Positions 22,352 to 34,500 of a stretch of DNA of 64,000 bases are shown in pieces. The position numbers and the translations under genes are program-made. Numbering within the stretch: the first letter of the stretch is position 1; every line of letters begins with the position of its first letter. Source of the DNA: Gordius sp. MW1 (taxonomy: Eukaryota > Nematomorpha > Gordioida > Gordea > Gordiidae); contig OZ038533.1 in NCBI GenBank assembly GCA_964036665.1, forward strand, positions 14,417,075 to 14,481,074, given 5' to 3'. Below the pieces are notes generated by a model. The model saw only the letters and a list, made by a program, of their open reading frames with translations. It searched no databases and was not told where the DNA came from.

Positions 22352-23658
22352 GTGTAGAAGTGTAAAAGAAAAGAATACCCCTGCAATAAGCAATTCGCAA
22401 GTTACATTTAAACATGCCTATTACATTTTAATAAGTTACCCTGTATATATGGTATATATAAATAAGAGCTAAATGAGATTTTTATTTATAGTTAGTCAAG
22501 GCATTTTCTAACCAAAATCATGTTTTATAAATAAAATTTGAGACGATTTACTTAAATTAAGCGTTTAAATAGCGGTGTCTTCATATTTTGTATATACAAA
22601 AATGTCTGTATCAAAATAAACAGAACTATTTTTATATTTCGTCCAATCAATTCGAAATAATGACTATCCTCTTACCAGGTTTCGCCCATTTTGTATTTAA
22701 GTATTTTAATCATGGACTTTGAACGTTCTCTACTTCTTTCTCTACCCTTTATGTCTGAGTGTATCGATTGAATCATATAGCAAATAGTTTGCTACATTGT
22801 AACAAAAAATAATACTCTACATCTCAAAAAATATCACCGAAGTTTGGATTGAAAATATACCCTTTGTAATATATGTTTTGGTTAAAATTTGCAACATATG
22901 ACCTTTTTATAATATTATGCTAAAACCACGTTTATAACACCATCTAAACAAAGCTTCAATTACATTAGACCTCAAGACTTGTTTAAATTATCCTTTATAG
23001 AACATTGTTTCAAAATAGATGTTACATTCAAGTAATCTTTTGACAATTCATTCGCATAAATTTAATGTAATCCGGGTCAATTTTGACAGTATCTGGTTAT
23101 AATATGGCTGTTATAAAACTTTAAATGACCTCTAAAAAAGCCTTAATAATATAATAAAACCAGTTAAAAGTATGTAAAATAATTAAGCTTAGACTTAGAG
23201 AAACTTTTTTGATCAATTAAAAGTTTTTTTTATTTATGAGAACAATACATGGTATTGTAAATGCTACTTGTACTAATTAATTAGTCTTGAATATGTTATT
23301 ATTTATGATTATATAGTTAAACAAGCTGAAGGTTAAAACAGCTAAAATTTAAACATTTGATCACATCAAAACATTATTACACATTTTGTGTTAAAATGAC
23401 CCTTGTTAGAGGCATCCTTAAAAATACAGGTCAAGTTTAAACAATTGGTAATATAAAGCGTTTCAAAAATAAGGTCTCTATATATAATTATACTATTAGG
23501 TAAGTTATTAAATTAATAATTCGTTCTTAAATTAAATTTGTTATTTCTGAATTTTTTAATGCTTGATATAGTTTTATCCCTCACCCTATTAAAAATATTT
23601 GCATAACAGACTCTTTTCTATTGATCGCAAATCTTGTATCTAGAAAATTAAAACTGCG
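22352..23658. other. Intergenic upstream of the VWA gene
   Basis: AT-rich with no gene recognised; a promoter for the VWA gene presumably lies near its 3' side, but no specific box can be defended. Confidence 0.35.
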
Positions 23659-25144
23659 ATGTTCAAATTGACTACCATATTCATTGGCTGCTTGTTAGCA
23701 ACCTTATCTATAGTAGAGTGTTTGCCTCATAGTGAAATAGGTATGCAATAATAATATAATTTCACCACATAGACTAATAGACTGCTCAAACCTTTTATAC
23801 CAACGTAGTTTTTATTAAGCAGAATTCATTTAAATTGTAAATGTGCTGCTAAATTTATATTTTTTATAAGTTTTCTTTTCTTTTTATCCCATATTTTAAA
23901 TTTAAAAGTCTCAAGCAATACCCTAATATTTTATAAAAATAGGTATATAAGGCTTAGCCACCTAACCATCCAGTTTAGATGATCGTTATGGATGTCGAAA
24001 TCTGGAACACTTAAATTAGGGGTTGAATAGTCTAAAAACCTGTGTTTTTTTATATATTTAGAGGCTTGTCTTTACAAATTAAGAATACTTTTTGGATTTA
24101 TTTTAAGATTTGTTACGAGCGAAAAGACAGCTTTCTCCATTACCTTTGGATGTGGAATTTGTTATAGATGGTAGTTCGGGTGTAACGGCGGCAGATTTTC
24201 AATGCGCCCTTGATACTATTTACGTAAAACATATATATGCAATTTCTACCGCTAATTTTATAAAAGTTTAATTATGTTTTAAGTCCATTATAATTTTGTA
24301 TAACAGCTTAATAAATTATGTTTGATAAATTTATAAAGTCTGTATGTCAAATTATCGATGCCGTAAATCCTTTGGCTCCAGTGGGTACTCACGTTGGTAT
24401 AGTTGTATATGCGGATGAGCCCTCAGCTTTACTTCGCTTGGCGGATGGCACCTCATTGCCTGCTGTCCTAAATGTCGGCATTACTCACGACTATGTACCA
24501 ACGGGTATTATAATTTGTATAGAGCTGAATATACTGTTTATAACTAATGTCTAAATTGTTTATAATTAATTAAGTCATCTTAAAAATAATGGTTTATGAT
24601 AGGTAAATTTTATAACATTTTTAGTCATAACATTGCAATATTGGCTATTACTTTTAAAAATACACCAATTTATAACAATGAATTTATATATTATGAAGGC
24701 TATACAATTATTCCATTTCCATACATTATTTTACTAAAGTCTCACTTTCTATAATATTTCCTTAATAATAATAATTAAAAACATTGAAAAGGTTCCCCAT
24801 ATCCTGAAAAAGGTCTAAATTTTGCTAGACGTGCTTTAACAAAAAAAGGTCAGACTGGCGCTCCAAAGATAATATTTTGGATATCCAATGGTCAATTTAC
24901 CAAATTTGATCCTACTAACACTGTTATATATACCATAGAAAGCTTAGGTAATAATTAACATTGTTTCATTATAAAGCTAAGCCAGTATCTAAACGCTGTA
25001 ATTTTTTTAATTTCATTAGGTGCCACTATATATGTTGATCCTCTGACTGTGGCTGGAGTTGGCAACCCCGTTTTAGAGAGCGTTGTTAGTACCCTTACCG
25101 GAGATAAGATATTATCGGTCACAAATTTTTGCCAAGTACCTTAG
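23659..25144 (+). CDS. Secreted VWA-domain protein, five exons
   Basis: Predicted exons are 23659-23740, 24108-24223, about 24339-24504, 24792-24947 and 25020-25144, giving about 214 residues with all phases consistent. The N-terminus (MFKLTTIFIGCLLATLSIVE) is a classic signal peptide. The body is one von Willebrand A domain: the first strand ends in IDGSSGV, GTHVGIVVYAD follows, then KIIFWISNG, and the final strand and helix end in TNFCQV. VWA domains bind protein ligands through a metal site. The usual DxSxS has G in the last position here, so metal binding may be altered. The start of exon 3 is the least certain join. The protein probably acts outside the cell. Confidence 0.75.
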
Positions 25145-26451
25145 GCAAACAATAATTTGTTACTGAATTGTCTTCCTTTACTATTTTATCATCATATATT
25201 AAAACTTATTTTTCGAGATTATTACATCATTAATAACTTATTTATTTAAAATGAGCTGCATATGGGAATATAAATTGTGTAAAACGATTATTTATTTTTT
25301 AACTCTAATGTACAGCCATGATATTTGCATTTATATAAAAATTTAATTCATAGTACTAATTGGCTTACTCAAACGATTGAATATGATAATATGCAGATTA
25401 CAAAATGTGGAATAAAAGAAGGAATTGTTTTATTTTTATCTTTAATGACTTTATATTTCATAAAAATGTGTTTAAACTTTTCGGGAAGTTTCATTTTTTC
25501 CAACGAAAGGAAGATTAAGTAAACATAAATAAATAAAATATTTTATACCACGCATACCAAAAATTTGCCTTCAAATAAATAAGCCTCAAAGTTTCTCTAT
25601 ATAAATCAAATTTAATAATTCAAGTATTACTTTATCTTGAGCTAAAGGGGTATAAATTAAAAATTTAAATAATTATTATAGTATTACCTTAGTATTTGTG
25701 GCACTAAACATAACTAAAAATAAAGTAATTTTAGGGCACGTTTCGACATGTAATTAAGCGCTAGGTTCAGGAAATATTGCAATAAATGAAGTTTTAACCC
25801 TTGTTATTCAAATAAGGTAATAAATGCTTTAAGTAAAAGAAGTATTGTATATAACATAACAATTTTCACATACTCTACTAATATATAGTACCAAATTGGC
25901 TGATGAATTAGCGATATATATAGAAATAAAATACATAGATTAATCATAATTGTTACAGATTGTATATTGTCTAATTTATAAAAATTTATTTTGATGTAGC
26001 TAACACGACATTGTGGGCTTTGTTAATATTAATTATTGAAGATAAAGGAGTGAGTACAAAGTTGTGAACTTATAAAATAATCGATCAAAATTGATTTGCT
26101 TTTTGACTTCGTTTATTATTATTTTTTTTTCCAATTTTATCAAACAAAGAGTAATCGATCAAATTTCTATATATAATGGGAAAAAGAAAAAGGTTTAAAT
26201 TTACAAATGAGCTATTTGGCATTTAAAATTTTAATATTACTTAATGATATAAAAAGGTTAAGTAAAAGAATTTGAGCTTATTTTAAAAGTGAAGGTCACT
26301 CATTGAGTGATGATAGTCCGTATTGTATTGTTAAACTCGCCCTACGGCTAATATGTCGACTAGGAAAATATGTGTTTGTAAAATATTTTCGAACCTTATA
26401 ATTTAGAGTGACAGCAAGGTTACCTAAACAAAAGCTAAAAGGTTATGAAAG
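25145..26451. other. Intergenic between VWA and CABIT-like genes
   Basis: AT-rich; an open frame at 25325-25522 has no recognisable domain and no supporting context. Nothing else could be supported. Confidence 0.35.
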
Positions 26452-28019
26452 ATGTTACTTCATTTGAGAAAAAATAATTGCATATTAATTATTAAAAATG
26501 AGTCACTTTCAAGTGTTTTAGGCGATTTGAAAATGGGACACCAAAATTTTTTAATGTGGACGCATTTATCTTACGATGCTAGAGTGGGGAATTTTTTGTA
26601 TAGCGACAACTTCTTACACAATGATTTCCCTAATTATTTAAATAATTTCCAAGTACTAATTCCTAATGATTGTCAAGGTAAACATTTTTGAAAAATTATA
26701 AATTACTTTTTAACATTGTTTTAGCTATAATATTGGACGAAAACAAAATTTCAAAATTCACCTCCCCGATAAAAGAGGGTCCCGTAATTTTTAATGATAA
26801 TTTCACAGATTCTAAAAACGTGTATCAAATATATAAATCGGAACATGATAAAAATCAACTATATTCCTCTCTTTCCGACATCGTTAACACATATTTCACA
26901 ACCCATGATGGCTTGTTCAAAAAAATGAGTTTAAAGTGTGGTAGTATCTTAAAATTAAGCGGTTTTTACAAAAACTGTTCTCCTCAAAAAGAAACTAAAT
27001 TAAACAAGAAAACAATTTTTTGCCAATTTATAGTAATGCAAGGTGTTCACATTGATACTAACGTCACCCGAGGTCTTGAAGTGTATGTGCCCTTGCATGA
27101 CGAAACTCAATTTTTGCCTTTGAAACTGTGCGAAGTTGGGGAGATTTTAGGAGATCAATATTTTGATGCGAAAATAAATCTTGCCAATATAAACGAGCAT
27201 TGCATCCGAGACAAACAACGTAACGCCTACGATTTCAATTATTCGCGAAAAAAGTATGAAAATATCAGAGCCAATTTGTTATTGTACCCTGCGAACGCGA
27301 CGCCAAGTGACAAAGGACACAAAAATTTACCTAGCTATCTCCTTTTTTATGACGACACTCTTAAAAACACGACCGTATATCTACATCCGCGGATGAAAAT
27401 AAAATCGTTGGCGATCATAACAAACTTTGCCTTTAATGAAGAAGAAATTTGGCAGCAATTTAGGATAGGTGATTCCTTATATTACACAGAACTTTGGGAT
27501 TCGAGAGGTAAAGACGTGTCAACGCAGCAACAACAAAATACTTTAAAGTATATCTCAAACAAATATCAATGCAAAATTGAGCAATTAACACGGGATAGTA
27601 ACGATCAAAGCGTCATTCTCGAGATTGTTAAGCATTTGGTTAGTGTACCTAAGTTGTTACATCAACCATTAAAAGTTCCAAACTCCAAAATTTTATCTAT
27701 ACCCGCCGAAAATCATGATAGGAATGTGGATTATTACATTTTAAGAAGCATTCATCGGCAACCCTTAATTATGGGTAACGATAAAGTTCGCAACTCTGCA
27801 TTATCCTCAAATAAGGTCGAAGTTAATAGTAACATAACGGATACACTAAGTAAAATAGCTGATTCCCTATATCACAACGCTATAGAGTTGAATCTTAAAT
27901 GCGACAAGGTTAAAGACCAGGATGAAAAGGCGTTTACAGCTGATCAGTTTGATCATACTCGTCCAAACAACGATTATTTTTACATGATGGGTAGCTTAGC
28001 TGAAGGTCTAGAAATATAA
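26452..28019 (+). CDS. Unknown two-exon protein, possibly CABIT-domain
   Basis: Exon 1 (26452-26677) joins exon 2 (26725-28019) across a 47-nt GT-AG intron with matching phase, giving about 506 residues if the first ATG is right; further 5' exons are possible. No signal peptide or membrane segment is visible. Parts resemble the CABIT domains of Themis and GAREM signalling adaptors: QVLIPNDC, then YKSLSD-like and LKCGSILKLSG, and later LEVYVPLHDETQFLPL, the order of a beta-rich repeat ending in a PL..FLPL strand. The C-terminus is a hydrophilic tail. This assignment is by eye and moderate to weak. An AATAAA near 28051 could be the poly(A) signal. It is convergent with the ILKAP-like gene, whose stop lies 540 bp away. 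Confidence 0.7.
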
Positions 28020-28557
28020 TATTTCAGAATACGTGTATATTAGTATAAAACAATAAATGAAAAAATTTATTATATAAATTTTTACTAAAAACTCGATCTA
28101 TTAACTACTCTATTGTGTTGTTATGTATACCTCACCTGAATTGATTTTAATAGGATATTAAACGTTTATTTAAATTCATGCAATTTAAGATTAAAATAAA
28201 TACAATTTTGATGAATTATTGTTGATATAAGATAGAGTTAGCTTTAAAAAATTTATTTAAAGGTGGAATTGATAGCTAAATACATTATACCATACTATGA
28301 TCAAAACAAAACACTTTTACCCAAGAAAAATCTATATTTTTTAGAATTAACAGGAAAAAAATCTCAACCATAACAAAGTTTTAAATAAATAAAAGAATTC
28401 AGGACTACCAATTTTTTTGTACAAATTTTAATTTTCGTGTTTCTAATTTTAGTCATTTATTAAATGGCCAAAATAACAAATTTAATGTTTATATCCACAC
28501 CATATAAAATAGCAAAAATTGATTACATGAACAAAAATGGGTAAAATTTTGCAATCT

Positions 28558-31500
28558 TTAAGCTTGAAGTCGGATCAAAATAACGGTGACGTTATCTCCG
28601 CAAAGGCTCTTTAATGACTTTTGGGCAATAGAGAGACAAGCCATTTCGTATGCCTGATTTAATGTTTTCCCATCTAATATATTATCCTAAACAAAGAAGT
28701 TATAATTAGCGAAGTCAATTTAGAAGCAATGTTTAGAACAGAGACCAGATTGCCCGGCCCGGCCCGCTGACCGAACAGACGGGCCGGGCAACTGTCCTAA
28801 ATTCTTATTTTCGAGCGGGTCCGGGCGGGCAAGAAGAGAGGATTCGGGCAATTCGGGCTTTAGATAGTGTATTATTTTGTTACTTTTTATTTGATTGTAT
28901 ATGAAAGTGGTAAAAAAGTTAAGAAACTTGATTTCGCCATCCGTCCCCAAGTTATTTTAATAATTTTTGCCCGAACCCCTCTAGTTCCATCAAGTCCCTA
29001 GCTAGGTTCATGGAAAGGATTGAAATATTTATATTTAGGTAGCCCTTTCATTGTTCTTAATTCACATGTGCCGTCTATACGTGGTACAAAATCGTCACGC
29101 CCAAATTAATACAATGCATGAAAAAGTTAAATTTAATTTTAAGATAATTTAATTTGTTTAACAAATAGTTTAACAAAGCTTCTCCAATTCGCCTTTATTA
29201 TTCCCTTATCACTCGTCGCTATCGCTAAGCTACTACATTTTTTTATCTAATATATAAAATTCTCGTATCACGGTGTTTGTAATTAAACTCCTCCAAAACG
29301 GCTTGACCGATTTTCATGAAAATTTCTGCGAATATTTGGTAGGTCTGAGACCTTTCTTTTTTTGCTTTAAGTTAAAAAAAAATCCATAAATTGCATTCAA
29401 ATTCTATTGATAAATTATTGTTTTTCTATCGAAAAAGTAAGTTTTAACAAAGCACAGATTCCTAATTGAACTAATTTTATTCATTAAGAAGTTTATTTAT
29501 AGGGTAGGGCAAACGGGTTAACTCAAAAGGGGAGTATAATTTTGTTTATTGTAAGATTATTTATAAAATATGTATACTTTAAACTTGATTAAAAAATTGC
29601 TACATAATTATTTTCATGGACATCGGCTGCATTCAATTAATGTTTTTCTATTATATGATTTTTAAACGTTCTAACATGTTTGTGCCCAAATGCATTATCA
29701 ATTAACCTATTAAAAGATTGTGACCTAGAGCGGTTTTGCCTGTGCTATCTGGCCAAATTTTTTAGAAAGACCAAGTACTAACTTTTTTGACCTACTAGGA
29801 TTAAAACTAAAAATTTCATTTGAAAAAATCATTCGACTTTTAAATAAAATAAAAAATTAGATTTTATTTGTGACAATAAAACATTGCATATTTGTTTTAA
29901 TCAATATGCCGTTAATTTAATGCTTATTTTTTAATAGTGGTTGAAAAAATTTGAGATCGCATAATTTCGGGCCTAACGGGCAAATTTAATATTTCGGTCG
30001 GGCATCTAGAAGGGTTCGGGCGGGCTATGAAGCTAAAAAATTGAACGGGCCGGGTTAGGGCATAAAATTCCATACAAATCTGACCTCTGTTTAGAACGTA
30101 TTCCACCCATAGACTACATAGACTGCTCACCAACGCACAATGTATACCCTTTTTCCACCATTTTGATGTTAACATGGTAAAGTGGTGATCATATAGAAAT
30201 TAGTATTTTTCGCAAATTAAATAATCTTAAAAAGGTAAATAAAAAAATATTGAATTGGGTAGATATCAAAAACAGCATTTTAAAATATATATCATTTATA
30301 CAATACATAAAAAAGTAAAAACTGCGATTAAAGTTTGTTTAATAATATAGAACCATCAATATTTTGTATAATATTAATTTATTGGCGTTCGTTTTAATTT
30401 ATAAACTAGTGAGGAAGGTAAATTGACTGTTATAGGGAAAATTTACATGGTTAAAATACACCAGTTGGAATCTTCAAAATGGAGGAAAATTTGACACACG
30501 ATTAACCATATGCAACATATGGCATGAGCAGTCTATCTAGTCTGTGATTCCACCCGACAAATTTAGTCCTATAATAAACCAATTTTCAAAAAAAAATATT
30601 CATTTCCTTAGATATTGAAGATTAGGCATTTGTCACCTGTGAAGTGGTTATTTCATTAATTAGAAGAGATACTTATGCGAAAAAATGAATAATAATCCCA
30701 TTAGTTTTAAAGGTTGTGCTTATGTAGCTGCGCGAGCCCATTATCATTTGAATAATCAGGCGATGGTTGAATACAAGCGAGGGGCTACTAAAATAAAAAT
30801 AACGTGATGGTTAAGTACAAGCGAGGGGCTATTAAAATAAAAATAACGTGATGGTTAAGTACAAACGAGGGGCTATTAAAATAAAAATAACGTGATGGTT
30901 AAGTACAAGCGAGGGGCTATTAAATAAAGTAACGTGTTAGAATTCGCCTAGACGGGGTCAAGGGAAAGTAGCGTGCGAAAGAAGGTTTTTGATTCCAATT
31001 AGCGCGTTTAATTTAATTCGTAGCCTCTACAACTATCCTCGGGGCTCCACTCGGAGAGTTGTGGCTAGTGTAGTAGTTTATAGCGCCAATGCACGTGCCT
31101 TCCTCTCGATGTGATGTATGGGTTTTCTTTTGATTTTGTTAGGTCTGGGTCGGAGTTAGCTGGTCCGGCGATGTCGTCGGAGGGACAAACTTTGGGTGGA
31201 TTTACATTTTCGGTATCCGTAAGCGGCTGAGTTGAAGTATCTAAATATGCAGGTTTCAATCGCTCGATCGAAACTGAGTCAGCTTTTCCGTTTTTTTCAA
31301 TAATGAAATATTTAGCATGTTTGGACTTTACTCTGAACGGGCCGTCATATGGTGGCACCAAACTTTTTCGAACGAAATCATTACGGATAAAAACGTATTT
31401 ACAGTCCCTAAGAAGTGAAGTTGTACTCGCATTTGTCAATTGTGTCCTGACTTTTTTAAAAGGTAAATGGTAAAAATGTTGTTTTAGGCATTTAATGAAT

Positions 31501-34500
31501 TCGGAGGCGTTATGAGGTGTTCTTGAGTTCGTAAAAAATTCGCCGGGAAGTCTAAGTGTAGTGCCATAAACTAATTCGGCTGGAGTACAACCTAAGTCTT
31601 CCTTGATTGTGGTTCGAATGCCAAGCAAAATTAATGGTAAGAGCTCATCCCATTTGTTTGTGTCACCTTGTGCCATCAAGGAACTTTTCAACTGTCGATG
31701 AAATCTCTCAATCATGCCGTTGGCTTGTGGATGCAGTGGTTGTGATGTGATTTACACCAAGGAGTTGCGTGAGATTCCGAAATAATTGGGACTTAAACTG
31801 GGGACCTCTATCTGTTGTGAGGCTTGATGGTACTCCGAGGTCAGCTATCAGCTTTTGCAACCGTTTGGGCTGAGGTGTCACGGATCGGCATGGCGACAGG
31901 CCATCGTGTGAAACGGTCAATAATGGTGAGTAAGTGGGTATATCCATTCGACGGAGGTAGTGGACCAACGAGATCGACGTGGATGTGGCTAAATCGAGCG
32001 TCAGGTTCAGCAAATGTGCCTAAAGGGGCTTTTATGTGACGATGAATCTTCGATTTTTGACAAGCAACGCATGATTTGGCCCATTTCCTTACATCCATAT
32101 TGATAAAGGGCCAAACATATCGACGTGAAATCAGCTTAAGTGTTGCACGCGTACCAGGGTGTGATAAGTTATGGAAGTTATCAAAAATTACGCGTCTGAG
32201 TGAAGTTGGGACGAGTGGTCGAGGTGAGGTTGTGGACATGTCGCATTGCACGGTCAAACCAGAGCCAGGTATAGGAAGTTGCGTTAATTTTAGGGACTTT
32301 AGGTCCTGAAATGCCGACTTTTCTTCCATCTGAGCCAAAGCTAACCTTTCTACTAGGGGCCTGTCTTTAAAATCAACGGAATCAATTTCAGACCTTGAGA
32401 GGGTGTCAGCGACTACATTTGATTTGCCAGCTACATATTGGAGGTCGGTAGTATATTGCGAAATATAGTCCAACTGTCTAATCTCCCGCGGGGAGTATTT
32501 GTCGATAGGTGCACTGAAAGCATAAGTTAGTGGCTTGTGGTCTGTATAAATAGTGAATACATGACCTTCTAAAAGATGGCGGTAATGGCGGATTGTTAAA
32601 TATATTGCTAATAATTCGCGACCGAATGCACTGTATCGTTGTTGAGTTTTTGTTAGCTTTTGGGAAAAAAAGGCCAAAGGCAGCGTATTACCGTTAGTTG
32701 TTTGATGTAATACGGCTCCTACAGCTGAGTTGGAGGCGTCGGTGGTGATTGAGAGTTGAGCGTCTTTTTGAAGATGGGAGAGAGGCACGACATCGCTTAA
32801 AGCGAGTTTGACGTTGTTAAAAGCAGTCGAAGCTTCCGGGGTGCAGGAAATTGTCTTCTTTGAACCGTCGAGCAAATCGGTGAGAGGTTTGAGTAAATCG
32901 GCACACATCGGAATAAACCGTCTATAAAAATTAATCATCCCTAAGAAGCGTCTCAACTGAGTCATCGAAGTAGGCTGTGGGAAATTGAGGATTGCTTCCA
33001 CCTTGTCCTGAAGGGGTGACAAACCTTGAGGGGTGATTTTGTGTCCCAAAAAATTAATTTCGTTTTGGCACCATACGCATTTATCCTGACTGATTTTAAT
33101 CCCGAAAGACTTGAGTCTTTCAAAAACCAGTCTAATATGATTGTGGTGTTCATCAATGGAAGAACTCGCGATGAGTACGTCGTCAAGGTAAACAAAAACA
33201 AAGTCAAGTTCTCTAAAAACTTGGTCCATAAAGCGTTGAAACGTCTGGGCAGCGTTGCGAAGGCCAAATGGCATGCGAAGAAATTCAAAAAGACCGAACG
33301 GGGTTGTGAAGGCGGTTTTAGAAATATCCTCGGGGGCCATTGGAATTTGGTGGTATGCCCTGACTAAGTCGATCTTTGAGAATACCGTTTTATTGCAAAG
33401 GGTCAGCGCAAAATCATGGAGGTGGGGAAGTGGATAACAGTCGGGAATTGTACGACTGTTGAGCATGCGATAGTCGCCACAAGGTCTCCAATCTCCCGCG
33501 GCCTTCTTGGTACCATGTGCAGGGGTGAGGACCAGTCACTGTTAGAGGGACGGATTATACCAAGTTCGAGCATGTGAGTAAATTCATCTCGGGCAATCTT
33601 AAGCTTGTCCGGAAAGAGTCTCCTTGGTTTTGAGCGAACCGGGGGGTCGTTGGTGTGGATATGGTGTTGAGTGCTATGAGTTACTTGAGCCTTATAATCA
33701 GAAGGGGACACTATGGAGGCATACTTCTGAAGTAGTGATTTGATGGGGGAGGTGCCAATTATCCCAACTTGTATGTTGATTGACGTAGCGAGTGAAGCCT
33801 TGCCTGTAGATGTTAATGTCGTTTGAGTGTCGAAGAGCTGCTTCTTTTTTATATCAACTACTAGATGGTAGTGATTAAGAAAATCGGCTCCGATGATTGG
33901 CTGTTTAACGTCTGCTATTGTAAAAATCCATCTAAATTCTTTGCGTAGGCCGAGGTCCAAAGTGAAAAGCTTTTGGCCATATGTTTTGATAGGGGTAGAA
34001 TTGGCGGCCTGAAGTTGCACATATGAAGGGGTCAAGGAATGGTCTCGAGAAGGCGGAATAACGGAAATTTCCGCGCCTGTGTCAATGAGAAATCGCTGAC
34101 CCGTGGATTTGTCGAATATGTAAAATAAGCGACTAAGTTTTAGACCAAGTCCAGGCGTCGCCATCCCTGGGTGGTCTACTAGTTTGTCGGGGGTTAAATG
34201 CGCAAAGTTGCACGCATTTGAGCGCCTTGTCTTTAAAGCGGTAATGGTACCAACAAAGTATATTTGGTTGAATATGCGCGCTAGGGTGGCGAACGGTAGA
34301 GGGATTGCGGCGTCTCGAGTTGAAACGATCACGTAGCCTATTGATTGAGATTTTTAAATTTTGTACCTCCTGTGTGAGTTTTGCAATCATCTCGCTAAGC
34401 CGAGTCGATTCATCTTCCGTGACTACATTTACAATTGGACATGTGGAGTTGTGGTAGGTCTCTACAATTTTGTCCGCAGTTTCGGCCAATTTGGAGAGGG

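Noticed and set aside
21176-22360. An 8-bp TSD for the 1.2-kb snapback element
   Set aside because: GAGTATGC on the left does not match GTGTAGAA on the right; no duplication can be claimed.
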